Of a DNA stretch of 64,000 bases, positions 19,305-28,248 are shown one piece after another. Under the pieces are notes generated by a model. That model was not told the origin of the DNA and did not search any database. It saw only the letters and a program-made list of their open reading frames with translations. Position numbers and translations under genes: made by a program. The DNA comes from Rhodococcus oryzae (GTDB lineage Bacteria > Actinomycetota > Actinomycetes > Mycobacteriales > Mycobacteriaceae): positions 305,594-369,593 of the forward strand of contig NZ_SUMD01000006.1 in assembly GCF_005049235.1 (NCBI RefSeq), in the 5' to 3' direction. How positions within the stretch are numbered: the stretch's first letter is position 1; each line of letters opens with the position of its first letter.

Positions 19305-20522
19305 GTGGCCATGGGCGAACCGGCACTGGCAAGGGGGATCGACCTCGCGGCCTTCTCCATCGCGCTGACGATGCGCCTGCGGTCCGCGCGGATCCCGGTG
19401 ACCGAGGGCGCCGCGGCGGAGTTCGCCAAGGCGCTGTCGTCGTTGCGGCCGACGTCGATGTCCCGCCTGTACTGGGCGGCGCGCCTGACCCTGGTGCGCA
19501 GGCAGGCCGATCTCGCCGGTTTCGACAGGGTCTTCACTGGCGTCTTCGGTGCGTCGCTGCTGGCAATGGACCCGAATGCACGGCGCGCGCTGCGTGATTC
19601 GCTGCCCGATTCCCACGTTGCGGCGCTGGTGTCGCGCGCGGGGAGCGACTCGACGCAATCACAGGGCGTGGGACTGCCATGGGCGACGATGGAGGCGGTC
19701 CGGGTAACCCGCGACCGTGGTGAGGAGGGGCCGAGCCTGCCCCTGCGATTGCCGGGCCGTCTGGAGGCGGTGGAGGGCCTGCCGTTCGGGCAGTTCAGGG
19801 AGGACGAGCTGCGGGCACTACGCACCTGGTTGGACCGGGCATCGGTCGCCTGGCCGAGGCGACGCACGAGGCGCAGGCGGCGCCACCCGGCGGGCAGGCG
19901 GATCGCGCTGCGGGAGACGATCGCCCGGTCTCGGCGCACCGGCTGGGAGACCCTGACGATAGTGCGAACCAGACCGGTGATCCGGCCACGGCGGATGGTC
20001 ATGCTCTGCGACGTGAGCCAGTCCATGCAGCCCTATGCCGACGTCTACCTGCACCTGATGCGTGCCGCCGTGATCCGTGGCAACGCGGAGGTCTTCGCCT
20101 TCTCGACGCGGCTGACCAGGCTGACCGCCGTGCTCGCACACCGATCCGCCGAGGCCGCGGTCGCGCACGCCAACGACAGGGTGGTCGACCGGTTCGGCGG
20201 CACCCACATCGGCGGCAGTGTGCGCGACCTGCTCGCGTCGCACCACGGCAACGCGCTGCGTGGGGCGGTGGTGCTCATAGCCTCGGACGGCTGGGACAGC
20301 GACAGCCCGGAGGAGCTGGGTGCCGCGATGGCCCGCCTGCACCGCAGGGCGTACCGCGTGATCTGGCTCAACCCCCGCGCGGGGGCAACGGGGTTCGAGC
20401 CGTTGGTCGGGGCGATGGCCGCGGCGCTGCCGTACTGCGACCGGCTGCTGGCCGCCGACACCCTGAACTCGGTGCGCGAGGCGCTCGAGGTGATCGGTAC
20501 CGCCGCGTGGCTCGGCCGTTGA
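19305..20522 (+). CDS. coxE: VWA-domain protein CoxE
   Basis: This is a 405-residue VWA-containing CoxE-family protein. The C-terminal VWA domain holds the MIDAS motif DVSQS (D236, S238, S240) and GGTHIGGS further on. The N-terminal half is helical and basic, with a highly arginine-rich stretch (RRRTRRRRRH) near 185. It is expected to act with CoxD as a chaperone pair in Mo-Cu site assembly. The GTG at 19305 or ATG at 19311 may be the start. It is the last gene of the cox transcript and converges on mrp. Confidence 0.88.
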   Translation: MAMGEPALARGIDLAAFSIALTMRLRSARIPVTEGAAAEFAKALSSLRPTSMSRLYWAARLTLVRRQADLAGFDRVFTGVFGASLLAMDPNARRALRDSLPDSHVAALVSRAGSDSTQSQGVGLPWATMEAVRVTRDRGEEGPSLPLRLPGRLEAVEGLPFGQFREDELRALRTWLDRASVAWPRRRTRRRRRHPAGRRIALRETIARSRRTGWETLTIVRTRPVIRPRRMVMLCDVSQSMQPYADVYLHLMRAAVIRGNAEVFAFSTRLTRLTAVLAHRSAEAAVAHANDRVVDRFGGTHIGGSVRDLLASHHGNALRGAVVLIASDGWDSDSPEELGAAMARLHRRAYRVIWLNPRAGATGFEPLVGAMAAALPYCDRLLAADTLNSVREALEVIGTAAWLGR

Positions 20523-20529
20523 GCCGGAC

Positions 20530-21666
20530 CTACAGGTGTCGCGTGGTGTCGATGCCGAGCGACATGCCGGCGAGGCCGCGCGAGCGGACCGAGAGCTTCT
20601 CGGCGATCTCGCGTAGCGCGGCGCCTGCCGGGGAGTCGGGAGCGCTGAGCACGATCGGGACGCCCTCGTCGCCGCCCTCGCGGACGGCCTGCTCGAGCGG
20701 GATCTGCCCGAGCAGTGGGACCTTCGCGCCGACGGCCTTGGTGAGCCGGTCGGACACGGCCTGACCGCCGCCGGAGCCGAACACCTCCATCCGGGTGCCG
20801 TCCGGCAGGTCCATCCAGGACATGTTCTCCACGACGCCGACGATGCGCTGGCGGGTCTGCAGCGCGATCGCGCCCGCCCGCTCGGCCACCTCGGCCGCGG
20901 CCTGCTGCGGGGTGGTGACCACCAGGATCTCCGCGCCGGGGATCAGCTGGGCGACGGAGATCGCCACGTCACCGGTGCCGGGCGGCAGGTCGAGCAGCAG
21001 CACGTCCAGGTCGCCCCAGAACACGTCGGCCAGGAACTGCTGGAGCGCGCGGTGCAGCATCGGCCCGCGCCAGACGACGGGGGTGTTGCCCTGGGTGAAC
21101 TGCGCGATCGAGATGAGCTTCACGTCGTGCGCCTGCGGCGGCATGATCATCCGCTCGACCTGCGTCGGCTTGGCGTCGGTGCCGAGCATGCGGGGGACGG
21201 AGTGGCCGTAGATGTCCGCGTCGAGGACGCCGACCGAGAGGCCGCGGGCGGCCATGGCGGCCGCGAGATTGACTGTGACGGAAGACTTTCCGACGCCACC
21301 CTTGCCGGACGCGACGGCGTACACGCGGGTCAGCGAGCCGGGCTGGGCGAACGGGATGACCGGCTCGGTGGCGTCGCCGCGCAGTGACTTGCGGAGCTCG
21401 GTGCGCTGCTCGTCGTTCATCACGTCGAGCTCGACGCGGATGGCACCGATGCCGGACACATCGGCGACCGCCTTGGTGACCCGATCGGTGATCTCGGTCC
21501 GCATGGGGCAGCCCGCGGTCGTCAGGTAGATCTCGATGTCGACGCTGGCGTCGTCGGACAGCGCGACGCTCTTGACCATCCCCAGCTCTGTGATGGGTTT
21601 GCGGATCTCCGGATCGAGCACCCGGGACAGCGCGCTACGAACGTCGGACTCGGTCACTACTGGCAT
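20530..21666 (-). CDS. mrp: Mrp/NBP35-family iron-sulfur carrier ATPase
   Basis: This is a 378-residue P-loop ATPase that carries and transfers iron-sulfur clusters in the cytoplasm. The N-terminal MIP18/DUF59 domain (about 1-95) is followed by the deviant Walker A GKGGVGKSS near residue 120 and a ParA-like domain. It corresponds to M. tuberculosis Rv1229c in position. CO dehydrogenase beside it contains two iron-sulfur clusters, but the gene is part of the conserved backbone and faces the cox cluster, so no special link is implied. Confidence 0.94.
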   Translation of the reverse strand: MPVVTESDVRSALSRVLDPEIRKPITELGMVKSVALSDDASVDIEIYLTTAGCPMRTEITDRVTKAVADVSGIGAIRVELDVMNDEQRTELRKSLRGDATEPVIPFAQPGSLTRVYAVASGKGGVGKSSVTVNLAAAMAARGLSVGVLDADIYGHSVPRMLGTDAKPTQVERMIMPPQAHDVKLISIAQFTQGNTPVVWRGPMLHRALQQFLADVFWGDLDVLLLDLPPGTGDVAISVAQLIPGAEILVVTTPQQAAAEVAERAGAIALQTRQRIVGVVENMSWMDLPDGTRMEVFGSGGGQAVSDRLTKAVGAKVPLLGQIPLEQAVREGGDEGVPIVLSAPDSPAGAALREIAEKLSVRSRGLAGMSLGIDTTRHL

Positions 21667-21690
21667 GCCCTAATCCTAGGTGGCCTGGGC

Positions 21691-22530
21691 TCAGTGGATA
21701 CGCGGCAGGGCGTCCGCGGTGGGGGTGATGCCGGTCGAGTAGGCCAGCGCCCATGCGGTCACGTTGGCCACATAGGCCATCGAGTTGTTGTAGCGGTGGA
21801 TCGCCATGGTGGCCGAGCCGATGTCGCGCATGTTGGTCCCGCGGTCGCACAGGTACTTGCCGGTCGCGGCGGCGGAGTCGAACAGGTTCTGCGGGTCGAT
21901 CTTGCCGTCGCCGTTGCCGTCGGCGCCGAACTGCGCCCAGGTGGTCGGGATGAACTGGGTGGGACCGACCGCACGGTCGTAGACGGTGTCGCCGTCGAGG
22001 GCGCCGCCGTCGGTGTCCATGATGACGGCCTGTCCTGGCAGGCTGCCGTTGAGGGGCAGGCCGATGACCGGCTCGAATACGTCGCCGTTGTCGTGGGCCT
22101 TGCCGCCGTTGGCGTGGTGCGACTCGACCATGCCGATGCCGGCGATCTGCATCCAGCTGATGCCACAGCCGGGCAGGTCCTTGGCGAGCAGCTTCTCGGC
22201 GGACTGGTAGGCGGCGAAGTTGATGCCGGGAATGCCGAGCGGTCCGTCGGGCAGGGGGGCGGGCGCGGGTGCCGGTGCGGGCTCGGGGGCGGGCGCGAGG
22301 ACCGGGGCGGCCTCAGCGGCGGGCGTGGCCACCGCGGTGGGCTCGGCCTCGGGCTGCGGGGCGGCGGGAACGTCGGCGATCGGTGCGGACTCGGCGGCGA
22401 TCGTGAACGGCAGCGAGGGGGAGGCACTTGCCGTGGTCCCGACGACCAGGCCTGCGGGGACTAACCCGGCGAGGGCCACGACGGAGTTGCGGCGAAGATT
22501 CGAATCGTTCTTCTTGCTGTGGCGACCCAC
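21691..22530 (-). CDS. Secreted lytic transglycosylase-like protein (Rv1230c-like)
   Basis: This is a predicted exported murein hydrolase with a membrane-proximal leader (VVALAGLVPAGLVVGTTASA) and an Ala/Pro-rich linker to about residue 95. A transglycosylase SLT-like domain follows, with the catalytic-glutamate motif GMVESHHA and the downstream AVGPTQFIPTTW and RYNNSMAY motifs. The GTG at 22530 is the likely start because AGGAGG lies six bases upstream, giving 279 residues. It is next to mrp as in M. tuberculosis and has a paralogue immediately upstream. Confidence 0.86.
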   Translation of the reverse strand: MGRHSKKNDSNLRRNSVVALAGLVPAGLVVGTTASASPSLPFTIAAESAPIADVPAAPQPEAEPTAVATPAAEAAPVLAPAPEPAPAPAPAPLPDGPLGIPGINFAAYQSAEKLLAKDLPGCGISWMQIAGIGMVESHHANGGKAHDNGDVFEPVIGLPLNGSLPGQAVIMDTDGGALDGDTVYDRAVGPTQFIPTTWAQFGADGNGDGKIDPQNLFDSAAATGKYLCDRGTNMRDIGSATMAIHRYNNSMAYVANVTAWALAYSTGITPTADALPRIH

Positions 22531-22770
22531 GGTGATCCTCCTGCGTCCCGGTCGGGGCACTGATTTGTTATCGACCGGAGCCGAGGCTACCTGAATTCGA
22601 GATACTTCCGTTACTTTACCGTGATCTGCGTAGCCGGATTTTGAACGTAATCACTGGTCAGCGAAGAAAATTGGATAGTTTCAGTTAGGTCACGCCGAGG
22701 GCGAGTCGAGACCGAAAAGTGAACCCGTTTGAGACCTGGCGGCGGGGTGCGGAGCGTTCCGTCCGGGCTG
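22531..22770 (-). promoter_or_regulatory. Leader and promoter region between the two transglycosylase genes
   Basis: This 240-bp stretch contains a hairpin with arms CCGGTCG (22548-22554) and CGACCGG (22572-22578) around a 17-base loop, ending seven bases upstream of the Shine-Dalgarno site of the 21691-22530 gene. Further upstream an A/T-rich segment holds GTTACTTTACC (22611-22621), loosely like sites bound by the cell-wall regulator MtrA. No riboswitch fold could be recognised by eye. Confidence 0.35.
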
Positions 22771-23823
22771 TCAGGGCGCGGGCGGGGGAGGCGGCGTCGC
22801 CGGTGCGGCGGGCGAGCCGCCGGGCGGCGGACAGAAGATCAGGCACGGCAGCTCGGGCAGGCCGGGGATGAGCTGCGCCGGTGCTGGGGCCGGTGCGGCG
22901 GGCGCGACGGGGGCTGCCGCATCGACCGCGCGGCCCGGCTCGGGTGCCGACGTCGGCTCGGCCGGCTCCGGCCGGACCTCCGGGATTGAACCGGGGGCGG
23001 GCGTCCCGCCGCCCGCATACGCCGCGGACCACGCCAGCACGTTGGCCGAGTAGGCCATCGAATTGTTGTAGCGCAGGACCGCCCGGACCTCTTGGGCGCT
23101 GTCGCGCAGGTTCAGTCCGCCCGAGCAGAGGTACCGGGCGGCAGCGAGCGAGGCGTCGAAGACGTTGTTCGGGTCGGCGGTGCCGTCACCGTTCCCGTCG
23201 GCGGCGTATCGCGACCAGGTGCTGGGGATGAACTGCATGGGCCCGACCGCGCGATCGTGCTTCTTGTCGCCGTCGAGGGCTCCGCCGTCGGTGTCGGTGA
23301 TGACCTGGTTGCCCGCGAGGTGGCCGTTCAGGACCGGTCCCAGGATCGGGGTCACCGTGGTGCCCGCCGCGTCGGTTCGGCCGCCACCCGCGTGCCCGGA
23401 CTCGATCCGGCCGATCCCGGCCAGCAGATGCCACGTCACCCCGCAGCCCGGTGCCTCCGCGGACATCGTCGACTCGGCCATCCGATACGCGCCGAGCACC
23501 AGTTCGGGGATGCCGAGTTCGCTCACCGTGATCGCTGCAGGCATCGGCGACAGGCGGGGCGCCAGCGCGGGCGGCACCTCGAACTGGACCGGTGGGGGCG
23601 GGGTGTACGCGTGCGGTGCGCGGGCGGGCCTCGGCGCGGGTGGCAGCACCCCGACCGTGCCCGCGGGATCGAGGGCATCCGGGGTCGTGACCGCGACCCC
23701 GGCAAGGGCGGGTGCGGCGGTACCGAACGGTCCGAAGCCGAGCGCGGCGCCCACGACCGTGGCAGCGGCCCCGACCGCGACCAACGTCGCCGTCGACCCG
23801 GCTGCGAGACCCCTGATCCGCAT
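22771..23823 (-). CDS. Secreted lytic transglycosylase-like protein, paralogue
   Basis: This is a 350-residue relative of the preceding gene. A signal sequence (about 1-40, TATLVAVGAAATVVGAALG) is followed by a Pro-rich linker, then the SLT-like domain with GRIESGHA, AVGPMQFIPSTW and RYNNSMAY. It also has a long Pro/Ala tail of about 70 residues absent from its neighbour. Both domains share the same order of motifs, so they arose by duplication. It probably cleaves glycan strands or assists wall turnover. The ATG start at 23823 is in frame with a typical n-region MRIR. Confidence 0.84.
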   Translation of the reverse strand: MRIRGLAAGSTATLVAVGAAATVVGAALGFGPFGTAAPALAGVAVTTPDALDPAGTVGVLPPAPRPARAPHAYTPPPPVQFEVPPALAPRLSPMPAAITVSELGIPELVLGAYRMAESTMSAEAPGCGVTWHLLAGIGRIESGHAGGGRTDAAGTTVTPILGPVLNGHLAGNQVITDTDGGALDGDKKHDRAVGPMQFIPSTWSRYAADGNGDGTADPNNVFDASLAAARYLCSGGLNLRDSAQEVRAVLRYNNSMAYSANVLAWSAAYAGGGTPAPGSIPEVRPEPAEPTSAPEPGRAVDAAAPVAPAAPAPAPAQLIPGLPELPCLIFCPPPGGSPAAPATPPPPPAP

Positions 23824-23908
23824 GCGCCCACCCTTCGCAATGCCCGACCCACGAAATGTGACCCAGATTACAGAGCGGACACGCGGGTGGTGGCCCTTTC
23901 GGGCGGCG

Positions 23909-24439
23909 CTACCGGCGCGGTGGCCTCGGTTCGTCCTCGTCCTGAGGGGTCAGCAGGGATTTGATCTCCTCGAGCTCGCGGCGCAGGTAGTCCCTGGTGG
24001 CCACCTCGCCGACAGCCAGACGCAGTGCGGCGAGCTCGCGGGCCAGGAACTCGGTGTCGGCCTTGGTCTGCTCTGCCCTGGCCCGGTCCTCCCCGAGTGA
24101 GACGCGGTCCCGGTTCTCCTGCCGGTTCTGGGCGAGCAGGATCAGCGGCGCGGCGTACGCGGCCTGGGTGGAGAACGCCAGGTTGAGCAGGATGAACGGG
24201 TACGGATCCCACTGCAGCCGGACCGCGAAGACATTGAGGGTGATCCAGACGATCACCACGATCGTCTGGATGGCCAGGTACCGGCCGGTGCCCAGGAACC
24301 GCGCGAACCGCTCGCCGACCCGGCCGACGGCTTCGACGTCGATCTGGAAATTGAACAGCCGGGATCCGCGCGGTGTGTCGAGCCGCTGACGAGCGCTCAG
24401 TGCCGTCGTCTTCTCCGACGATGTCCGCTTCTCACTCAT
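23909..24439 (-). CDS. DUF1003 membrane protein (Rv1231c-like)
   Basis: This is a 176-residue protein with the DUF1003 core: two membrane helices in the segment RYLAIQTIVVIVWITLNVF and PYPFILLNLAFSTQAAYAAPLILLAQNRQ. A charged coiled-coil-like C-terminal region with alternating Glu/Arg/Leu follows. Its function is unknown. It overlaps the MgtE-N/CBS gene by eight bases and lies next to it in M. tuberculosis as well, so a role in divalent cation handling has been suspected but not shown. Confidence 0.82.
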   Translation of the reverse strand: MSEKRTSSEKTTALSARQRLDTPRGSRLFNFQIDVEAVGRVGERFARFLGTGRYLAIQTIVVIVWITLNVFAVRLQWDPYPFILLNLAFSTQAAYAAPLILLAQNRQENRDRVSLGEDRARAEQTKADTEFLARELAALRLAVGEVATRDYLRRELEEIKSLLTPQDEDEPRPPRR

Positions 24440-25703
24440 CGGCCACTTCCTGTTCGCGCCAGTCCTCCGGGAGCAGGTGATCGAGCACGTCGTCGACGGT
24501 GACGGCGCCGAGCAGGTGCTCCTCGTCGTCGACGACCGGGCCGCACACCAGGTTGTATCTCGCGAAGTAGCGGGTCACCGCCGTCAGCGACTCGTCCGGG
24601 TCGAGCCGGGTCAGGTCGGTGTCCAGCACCCCGCCGACCAGGGTCGCGGGCGGCTCCCGCAGCAGCTGCTGCAGGTGCACGCAGCCGAGATATCGGCCGG
24701 TCGGCGTCGAGATCGGCGGCCGGACGACGAACACCAGGCTGGCCAGCGCAGGCGTCAGATCCGGGTTCCGGACCCGGGCCAGCGCCTCGGCGACGGTGGT
24801 CGAGGGCGTGAGGATCACCGGCTCGGGCGTCATCAGGCCGCCCGCGGTGTCGGGGGAGTGCTCGAGCAGCCGGCGCACGGGCTCGGAGTCCTCGGGATCC
24901 ATCAGCTGCAGCAACGACTCGGCCTCGGCGTCGGGCAGCTCGCCCAGCAGGTCGGCGGCGTCGTCCGGGTCCATCGCCTCGAGCACGTCGGCCGCGCGTT
25001 CCACCTCGAGGTGGGTGAGCAGGTCGGTCTGATCGTCGGACGGCAACTCCTGCAGCACATCCGCGAGCCGCTCGTCATCGAGCGCGACCGCGACCTCGTG
25101 ACGGCGTTTGTCGGGAAGCTCGCGGATGGCCTCGGCTACGTCGGCGGGACGCATGCCCTCGAACTGTGCCAGCAGCTGCGAGACGCCCTGTCCCGGCAGA
25201 GCCAGCTGGGATTGCGTGAGGCCCACCACGTGCTGCCAGTCGACGATCTGCATCGCGGTGCGGCGGGCGAGCCGGCCTCGGGGCTTGCGGACCGCGACGC
25301 GGGAGACCACCCAGTCCCGCGTCCTGGTCAGCTCGATGCCCAGGTCCGCGACCAGGACCTCCTGACCGGCCAGGTCATCGTGTTCGGGGTCGTCGACACG
25401 GACCCGGCTGTCGAGCACCTGGGCCAGGGCCAGTACCTCGCCGGGCTTCTGGGTGAACCGGCGCAGACTCACGTTGCCGGTCAGCGTCACCGAGCCGGGC
25501 TCGATGGCCGTCACCCGGAGCATCGGGATGAATATCCTTCGCCGGGTGAGCAATTCGACGACCAGGCCAAGGACTCGGGGGCGTTGTCGGCCGACCCGGA
25601 TGGTGATGACGACGTCGCGGACGCGGCCGATCGATTCTCCGTCGGGCCCGAGCACCACCAGGCCGGCGAGCCTGGCTACGAAGACCTTGCTCACTGCTGC
25701 CAT
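24432..25703 (-). CDS. PRC-barrel / MgtE-N / CBS protein (Rv1232c-like)
   Basis: This is a 423-residue soluble protein. Domains in order are a PRC-barrel-like segment (about 8-80), an MgtE intracellular N-domain with repeated LEAMDPDDAADLL-type helices (about 200-285) and a pair of CBS domains (about 285-410). It lacks the membrane domain of MgtE magnesium channels. It therefore looks like a free-standing regulatory sensor of Mg2+ or nucleotides, possibly acting on the DUF1003 protein or on CorA (34132-35214). That partnership is inference from gene context. Confidence 0.85.
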   Translation of the reverse strand: MAAVSKVFVARLAGLVVLGPDGESIGRVRDVVITIRVGRQRPRVLGLVVELLTRRRIFIPMLRVTAIEPGSVTLTGNVSLRRFTQKPGEVLALAQVLDSRVRVDDPEHDDLAGQEVLVADLGIELTRTRDWVVSRVAVRKPRGRLARRTAMQIVDWQHVVGLTQSQLALPGQGVSQLLAQFEGMRPADVAEAIRELPDKRRHEVAVALDDERLADVLQELPSDDQTDLLTHLEVERAADVLEAMDPDDAADLLGELPDAEAESLLQLMDPEDSEPVRRLLEHSPDTAGGLMTPEPVILTPSTTVAEALARVRNPDLTPALASLVFVVRPPISTPTGRYLGCVHLQQLLREPPATLVGGVLDTDLTRLDPDESLTAVTRYFARYNLVCGPVVDDEEHLLGAVTVDDVLDHLLPEDWREQEVADE

Positions 25704-25735
25704 GATGGCCAGGCTAATTCACACTGGAGGTCCAC

Positions 25736-26692
25736 ATGCAGGTCGCGCGCCCGCGTCGGTCGATTCTTGCCGTTCCCGGCAGCAGCAGGAAGATGATCGA
25801 CAAGGCCAAGGGATTGCCCGCCGACGAGATCTTCCTCGATCTCGAGGACGCCGTCGCGCCGATCGCCAAGGCGCAGGCCAGGGCCGAGATCGTCGATGCG
25901 CTGAACTCCGACGGGTGGGGTGAGCAGATCCGGGTCGTCCGGGTCAACGACTGGACCACCGAGTGGACCCATGCCGACGTCATCGAGGTGGTCTCCGGCG
26001 CGGGTGCCCGGATCGACGCGATCCTGTTGCCGAAGGTGACCGATGCGAGTCACGTGCAGGCACTCGATCTGCTGCTCACCCAGGTCGAGCGGGCCAACGG
26101 GCTCGAGGTGGGCCGGATCGGCATCGAGGCGCAGATCGAGAACGCGATCGGCCTGACCAACATCAACGCCATCGCGACCGCCAGCCCACGGGTGCAGACG
26201 CTGGTCTTCGGCCCCGCAGACTTCATGGCGAGCATCAACATGCGCACCCTGGTCGTCGGCGAGCAGCCGGAGGGCTACGAGCCGGGCGACGCCTACCACC
26301 ACATCTTGATGACGATCCTGATGGCGGCGCGGGCGCACGGGCTCGAGGCAATCGACGGGCCGTACCTGCAGATCCGCGACGTCGACGCCTTCCGGCGCGC
26401 GGCCGGGCGGACCGCGGCGCTCGGTTTCGATGGCAAGTGGGTGCTCCACCCAGGCCAGATCGATGCGGCCAACGAGGTTTTCAGCCCGCGTCAGGCCGAC
26501 TACGACCACGCCGAGATGATCCTCGACGCGTACGAGTTCCACACCTCGGCGGCGGGCGGCGGACGCGGCGCCGCGATGCTCGGTGACGAGATGATCGACG
26601 AGGCGAGCGCCAAGATGGCGCTGGTCGTCGCGGGCAAGGGGCGCGCGGCAGGCATGGCGCGGACCACACGGTTCGACCCGAACTCTCAGTAA
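25736..26692 (+). CDS. CitE-like CoA ester lyase (HpcH/HpaI family)
   Basis: This is a 318-residue TIM-barrel enzyme of the citrate lyase beta / malyl-CoA lyase group. Key segments are RSILAVPGSSRKM, the acidic metal-binding region EIFLDLEDAV near residue 35, IEAQIENAIGL and KWVLHPGQID. These enzymes cleave or form beta-hydroxyacyl-CoA esters such as malyl-CoA. The substrate cannot be set from sequence. GGAGG lies before the ATG. It sits divergent from the MgtE-N/CBS gene. Confidence 0.85.
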   Translation: MQVARPRRSILAVPGSSRKMIDKAKGLPADEIFLDLEDAVAPIAKAQARAEIVDALNSDGWGEQIRVVRVNDWTTEWTHADVIEVVSGAGARIDAILLPKVTDASHVQALDLLLTQVERANGLEVGRIGIEAQIENAIGLTNINAIATASPRVQTLVFGPADFMASINMRTLVVGEQPEGYEPGDAYHHILMTILMAARAHGLEAIDGPYLQIRDVDAFRRAAGRTAALGFDGKWVLHPGQIDAANEVFSPRQADYDHAEMILDAYEFHTSAAGGGRGAAMLGDEMIDEASAKMALVVAGKGRAAGMARTTRFDPNSQ

Positions 26693-26753
26693 GATGGACA
26701 TCGACGAGAGTGCAGTTCTCATGAGCTGAATCACCGATGAGGGAGCACAGACG

Positions 26754-27248
26754 ATGACCAATCCGCTCGCACAGCCGAATCGGACCGGACGCGGCGGGCC
26801 GCTGCCGACCCCTCCCACCGGTTGGCCGATCGGTTCGTACCCGACCTATGCCGAGGCGCAGCGCGCCGTCGATCACCTGTCGGATCAGGCCTTCCCAGTC
26901 GAGGACGTCACCATCGTCGGTGTCGACCTGATGCAGGTCGAGCGCGTTCTCGGACGCCTCACCTGGGCGAAAGTGATTGGTGGCGGCATCGTTTCGGGAG
27001 CCTGGCTGGGTGTGTTCCTGGGCCTGCTGCTCGGACTGTTCACCGACAGCCTCCTCGGCCCGCTGGTCGCGGGCATCATCGGCGGCATCATCTTCGGTTT
27101 GATCTCCACCACCATCCCGTACGCCGCAACGCGTGGTCAGCGTGATTTCGCCTCCACCATGCAGTTGGTGGCCGGCCGCTACGACGTGCTGTGCGAGCCG
27201 AAGACCGCCGAGCGGGCGCGGGATCTGCTCGCCAAGCTGGCCATCTGA
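26754..27248 (+). CDS. YflT/general-stress-like membrane protein (Rv1234-like)
   Basis: This is a 164-residue protein with an N-terminal half of the YflT (heat-induced stress) ferredoxin-like fold (GSYPTYAEAQRAVDHLSDQAFPVEDVTIVG). Two Gly-rich membrane helices span about 80-127, and a short segment like the second half of the fold (YDVLCEPKTAERARDLL) follows. It corresponds to M. tuberculosis Rv1234 in order. Its function is unknown. It is the last backbone gene before the accessory region from 27.3 to 34.1 kb. Confidence 0.78.
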   Translation: MTNPLAQPNRTGRGGPLPTPPTGWPIGSYPTYAEAQRAVDHLSDQAFPVEDVTIVGVDLMQVERVLGRLTWAKVIGGGIVSGAWLGVFLGLLLGLFTDSLLGPLVAGIIGGIIFGLISTTIPYAATRGQRDFASTMQLVAGRYDVLCEPKTAERARDLLAKLAI

Positions 27249-27288
27249 CAGCTCCAGCAGGACCAGGGGTCTCCACACACGGGGTGAC

Positions 27289-28248
27289 TCATGGCGAGGT
27301 CATGCCCTCGACCACCGCAGCGGTGGTGTCGGCGACCACCTGATTGTTCCCCGGTGCGTCTTCCTGATCGGTCAGGCTGTCGGTGAGGATGGCGAGAACC
27401 AGGGGGTTGCCGTCCTGGTCCCAGGCGACGCCTGCGTCGTTGACGGTCCCGAACCGGCCGGCGCCGGATTTGGCCGCAGCGGTCCACCCGTCCGGCAGGC
27501 CGGCGCGAATTCGCTTGTCCGACGTCTTGCTCGCGCGCATCCAGTCGACGAGTTGCGCGCGTTCGGGAGATCCGAGCGCGTCTCCGAGGAGCAGTGCCCG
27601 GTAGCCGTCAGCGAGTTCGTTCGGTGTGGAGGTGTCCCGCGGGTCGCCGCGGAGCGCGCTGTTCAGTTCGGTCTCCCACCGATCCAGCCGGGTGCTGTCG
27701 TCTCCGATTTCGCGGGCGAGTGAGGTGATCGCGGGCGGTCCGCCGATCTCCTCGAGCAGGTAGTTGCCCGCCGTGTTGTCACTCCGGGTCAGCGCCGCCT
27801 CGGCGATCTGCCGCAGTGTCATCGGGGTGCCGACGGCGGCCGCGGTGACCGGTGAGTTCTCCACGAGGTCACCGGGTTCGACCAGGACCGGTTTGTCGAG
27901 TGACGATGTGCCCGCGCGGGTCCGGCGGAGTACCTCGGCGGCCGCGTACGTCTTGAATGTCGAACACAGGGCGAACCGTTCGTCGCCCCGATGCTGGTAG
28001 ATCTGGCCGGTGGCGGGATTGATTACGGTAACCCCGATTCGCGTGGCGTAACGGGCCTCCAGCGCGTCCAGTTTCGTGTCGAGGGACTGCCGTTCCGGTG
28101 TCACGGCCACCGAAGTATCCGGCACGGTCTGATCCGCGGCGGCCGTGCACGCGCCCAGAAGCAGGGGAAGAGCGAGAGCGAGCGTGCGCGCCCCGTGATG
28201 TCCGATGCTGCCCCGCTTTGATTTCGGATGAACTCGACGTCTGGTCAT
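27289..28248 (-). CDS. Class A beta-lactamase, lipoprotein (BlaL-like)
   Basis: This is a serine beta-lactamase with all class A motifs, numbered from the ATG at 28248: S96-T-F-K99 (Ambler S70/K73), S156-D-N158, the omega-loop E192-T-E-L-N and K260-S-G. A cysteine (C95) precedes the nucleophile, as in some carbapenemases. A lipobox LLGAC (C34) after a hydrophobic segment predicts a membrane-anchored mature enzyme. The frame is open to a GTG at 28293, but the shorter product of 319 residues has a normal basic n-region. The divergent LysR gene and a beta-lactamase-like gene beyond it suggest inducible expression. Confidence 0.93.
   Translation of the reverse strand: MTRRRVHPKSKRGSIGHHGARTLALALPLLLGACTAAADQTVPDTSVAVTPERQSLDTKLDALEARYATRIGVTVINPATGQIYQHRGDERFALCSTFKTYAAAEVLRRTRAGTSSLDKPVLVEPGDLVENSPVTAAAVGTPMTLRQIAEAALTRSDNTAGNYLLEEIGGPPAITSLAREIGDDSTRLDRWETELNSALRGDPRDTSTPNELADGYRALLLGDALGSPERAQLVDWMRASKTSDKRIRAGLPDGWTAAAKSGAGRFGTVNDAGVAWDQDGNPLVLAILTDSLTDQEDAPGNNQVVADTTAAVVEGMTSP

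Noticed and set aside
22531..22690. Possible riboswitch (such as c-di-AMP type) before the transglycosylase gene
   Set aside because: Only one hairpin near the start is visible. The conserved core of known riboswitches upstream of wall hydrolases was not found by eye.
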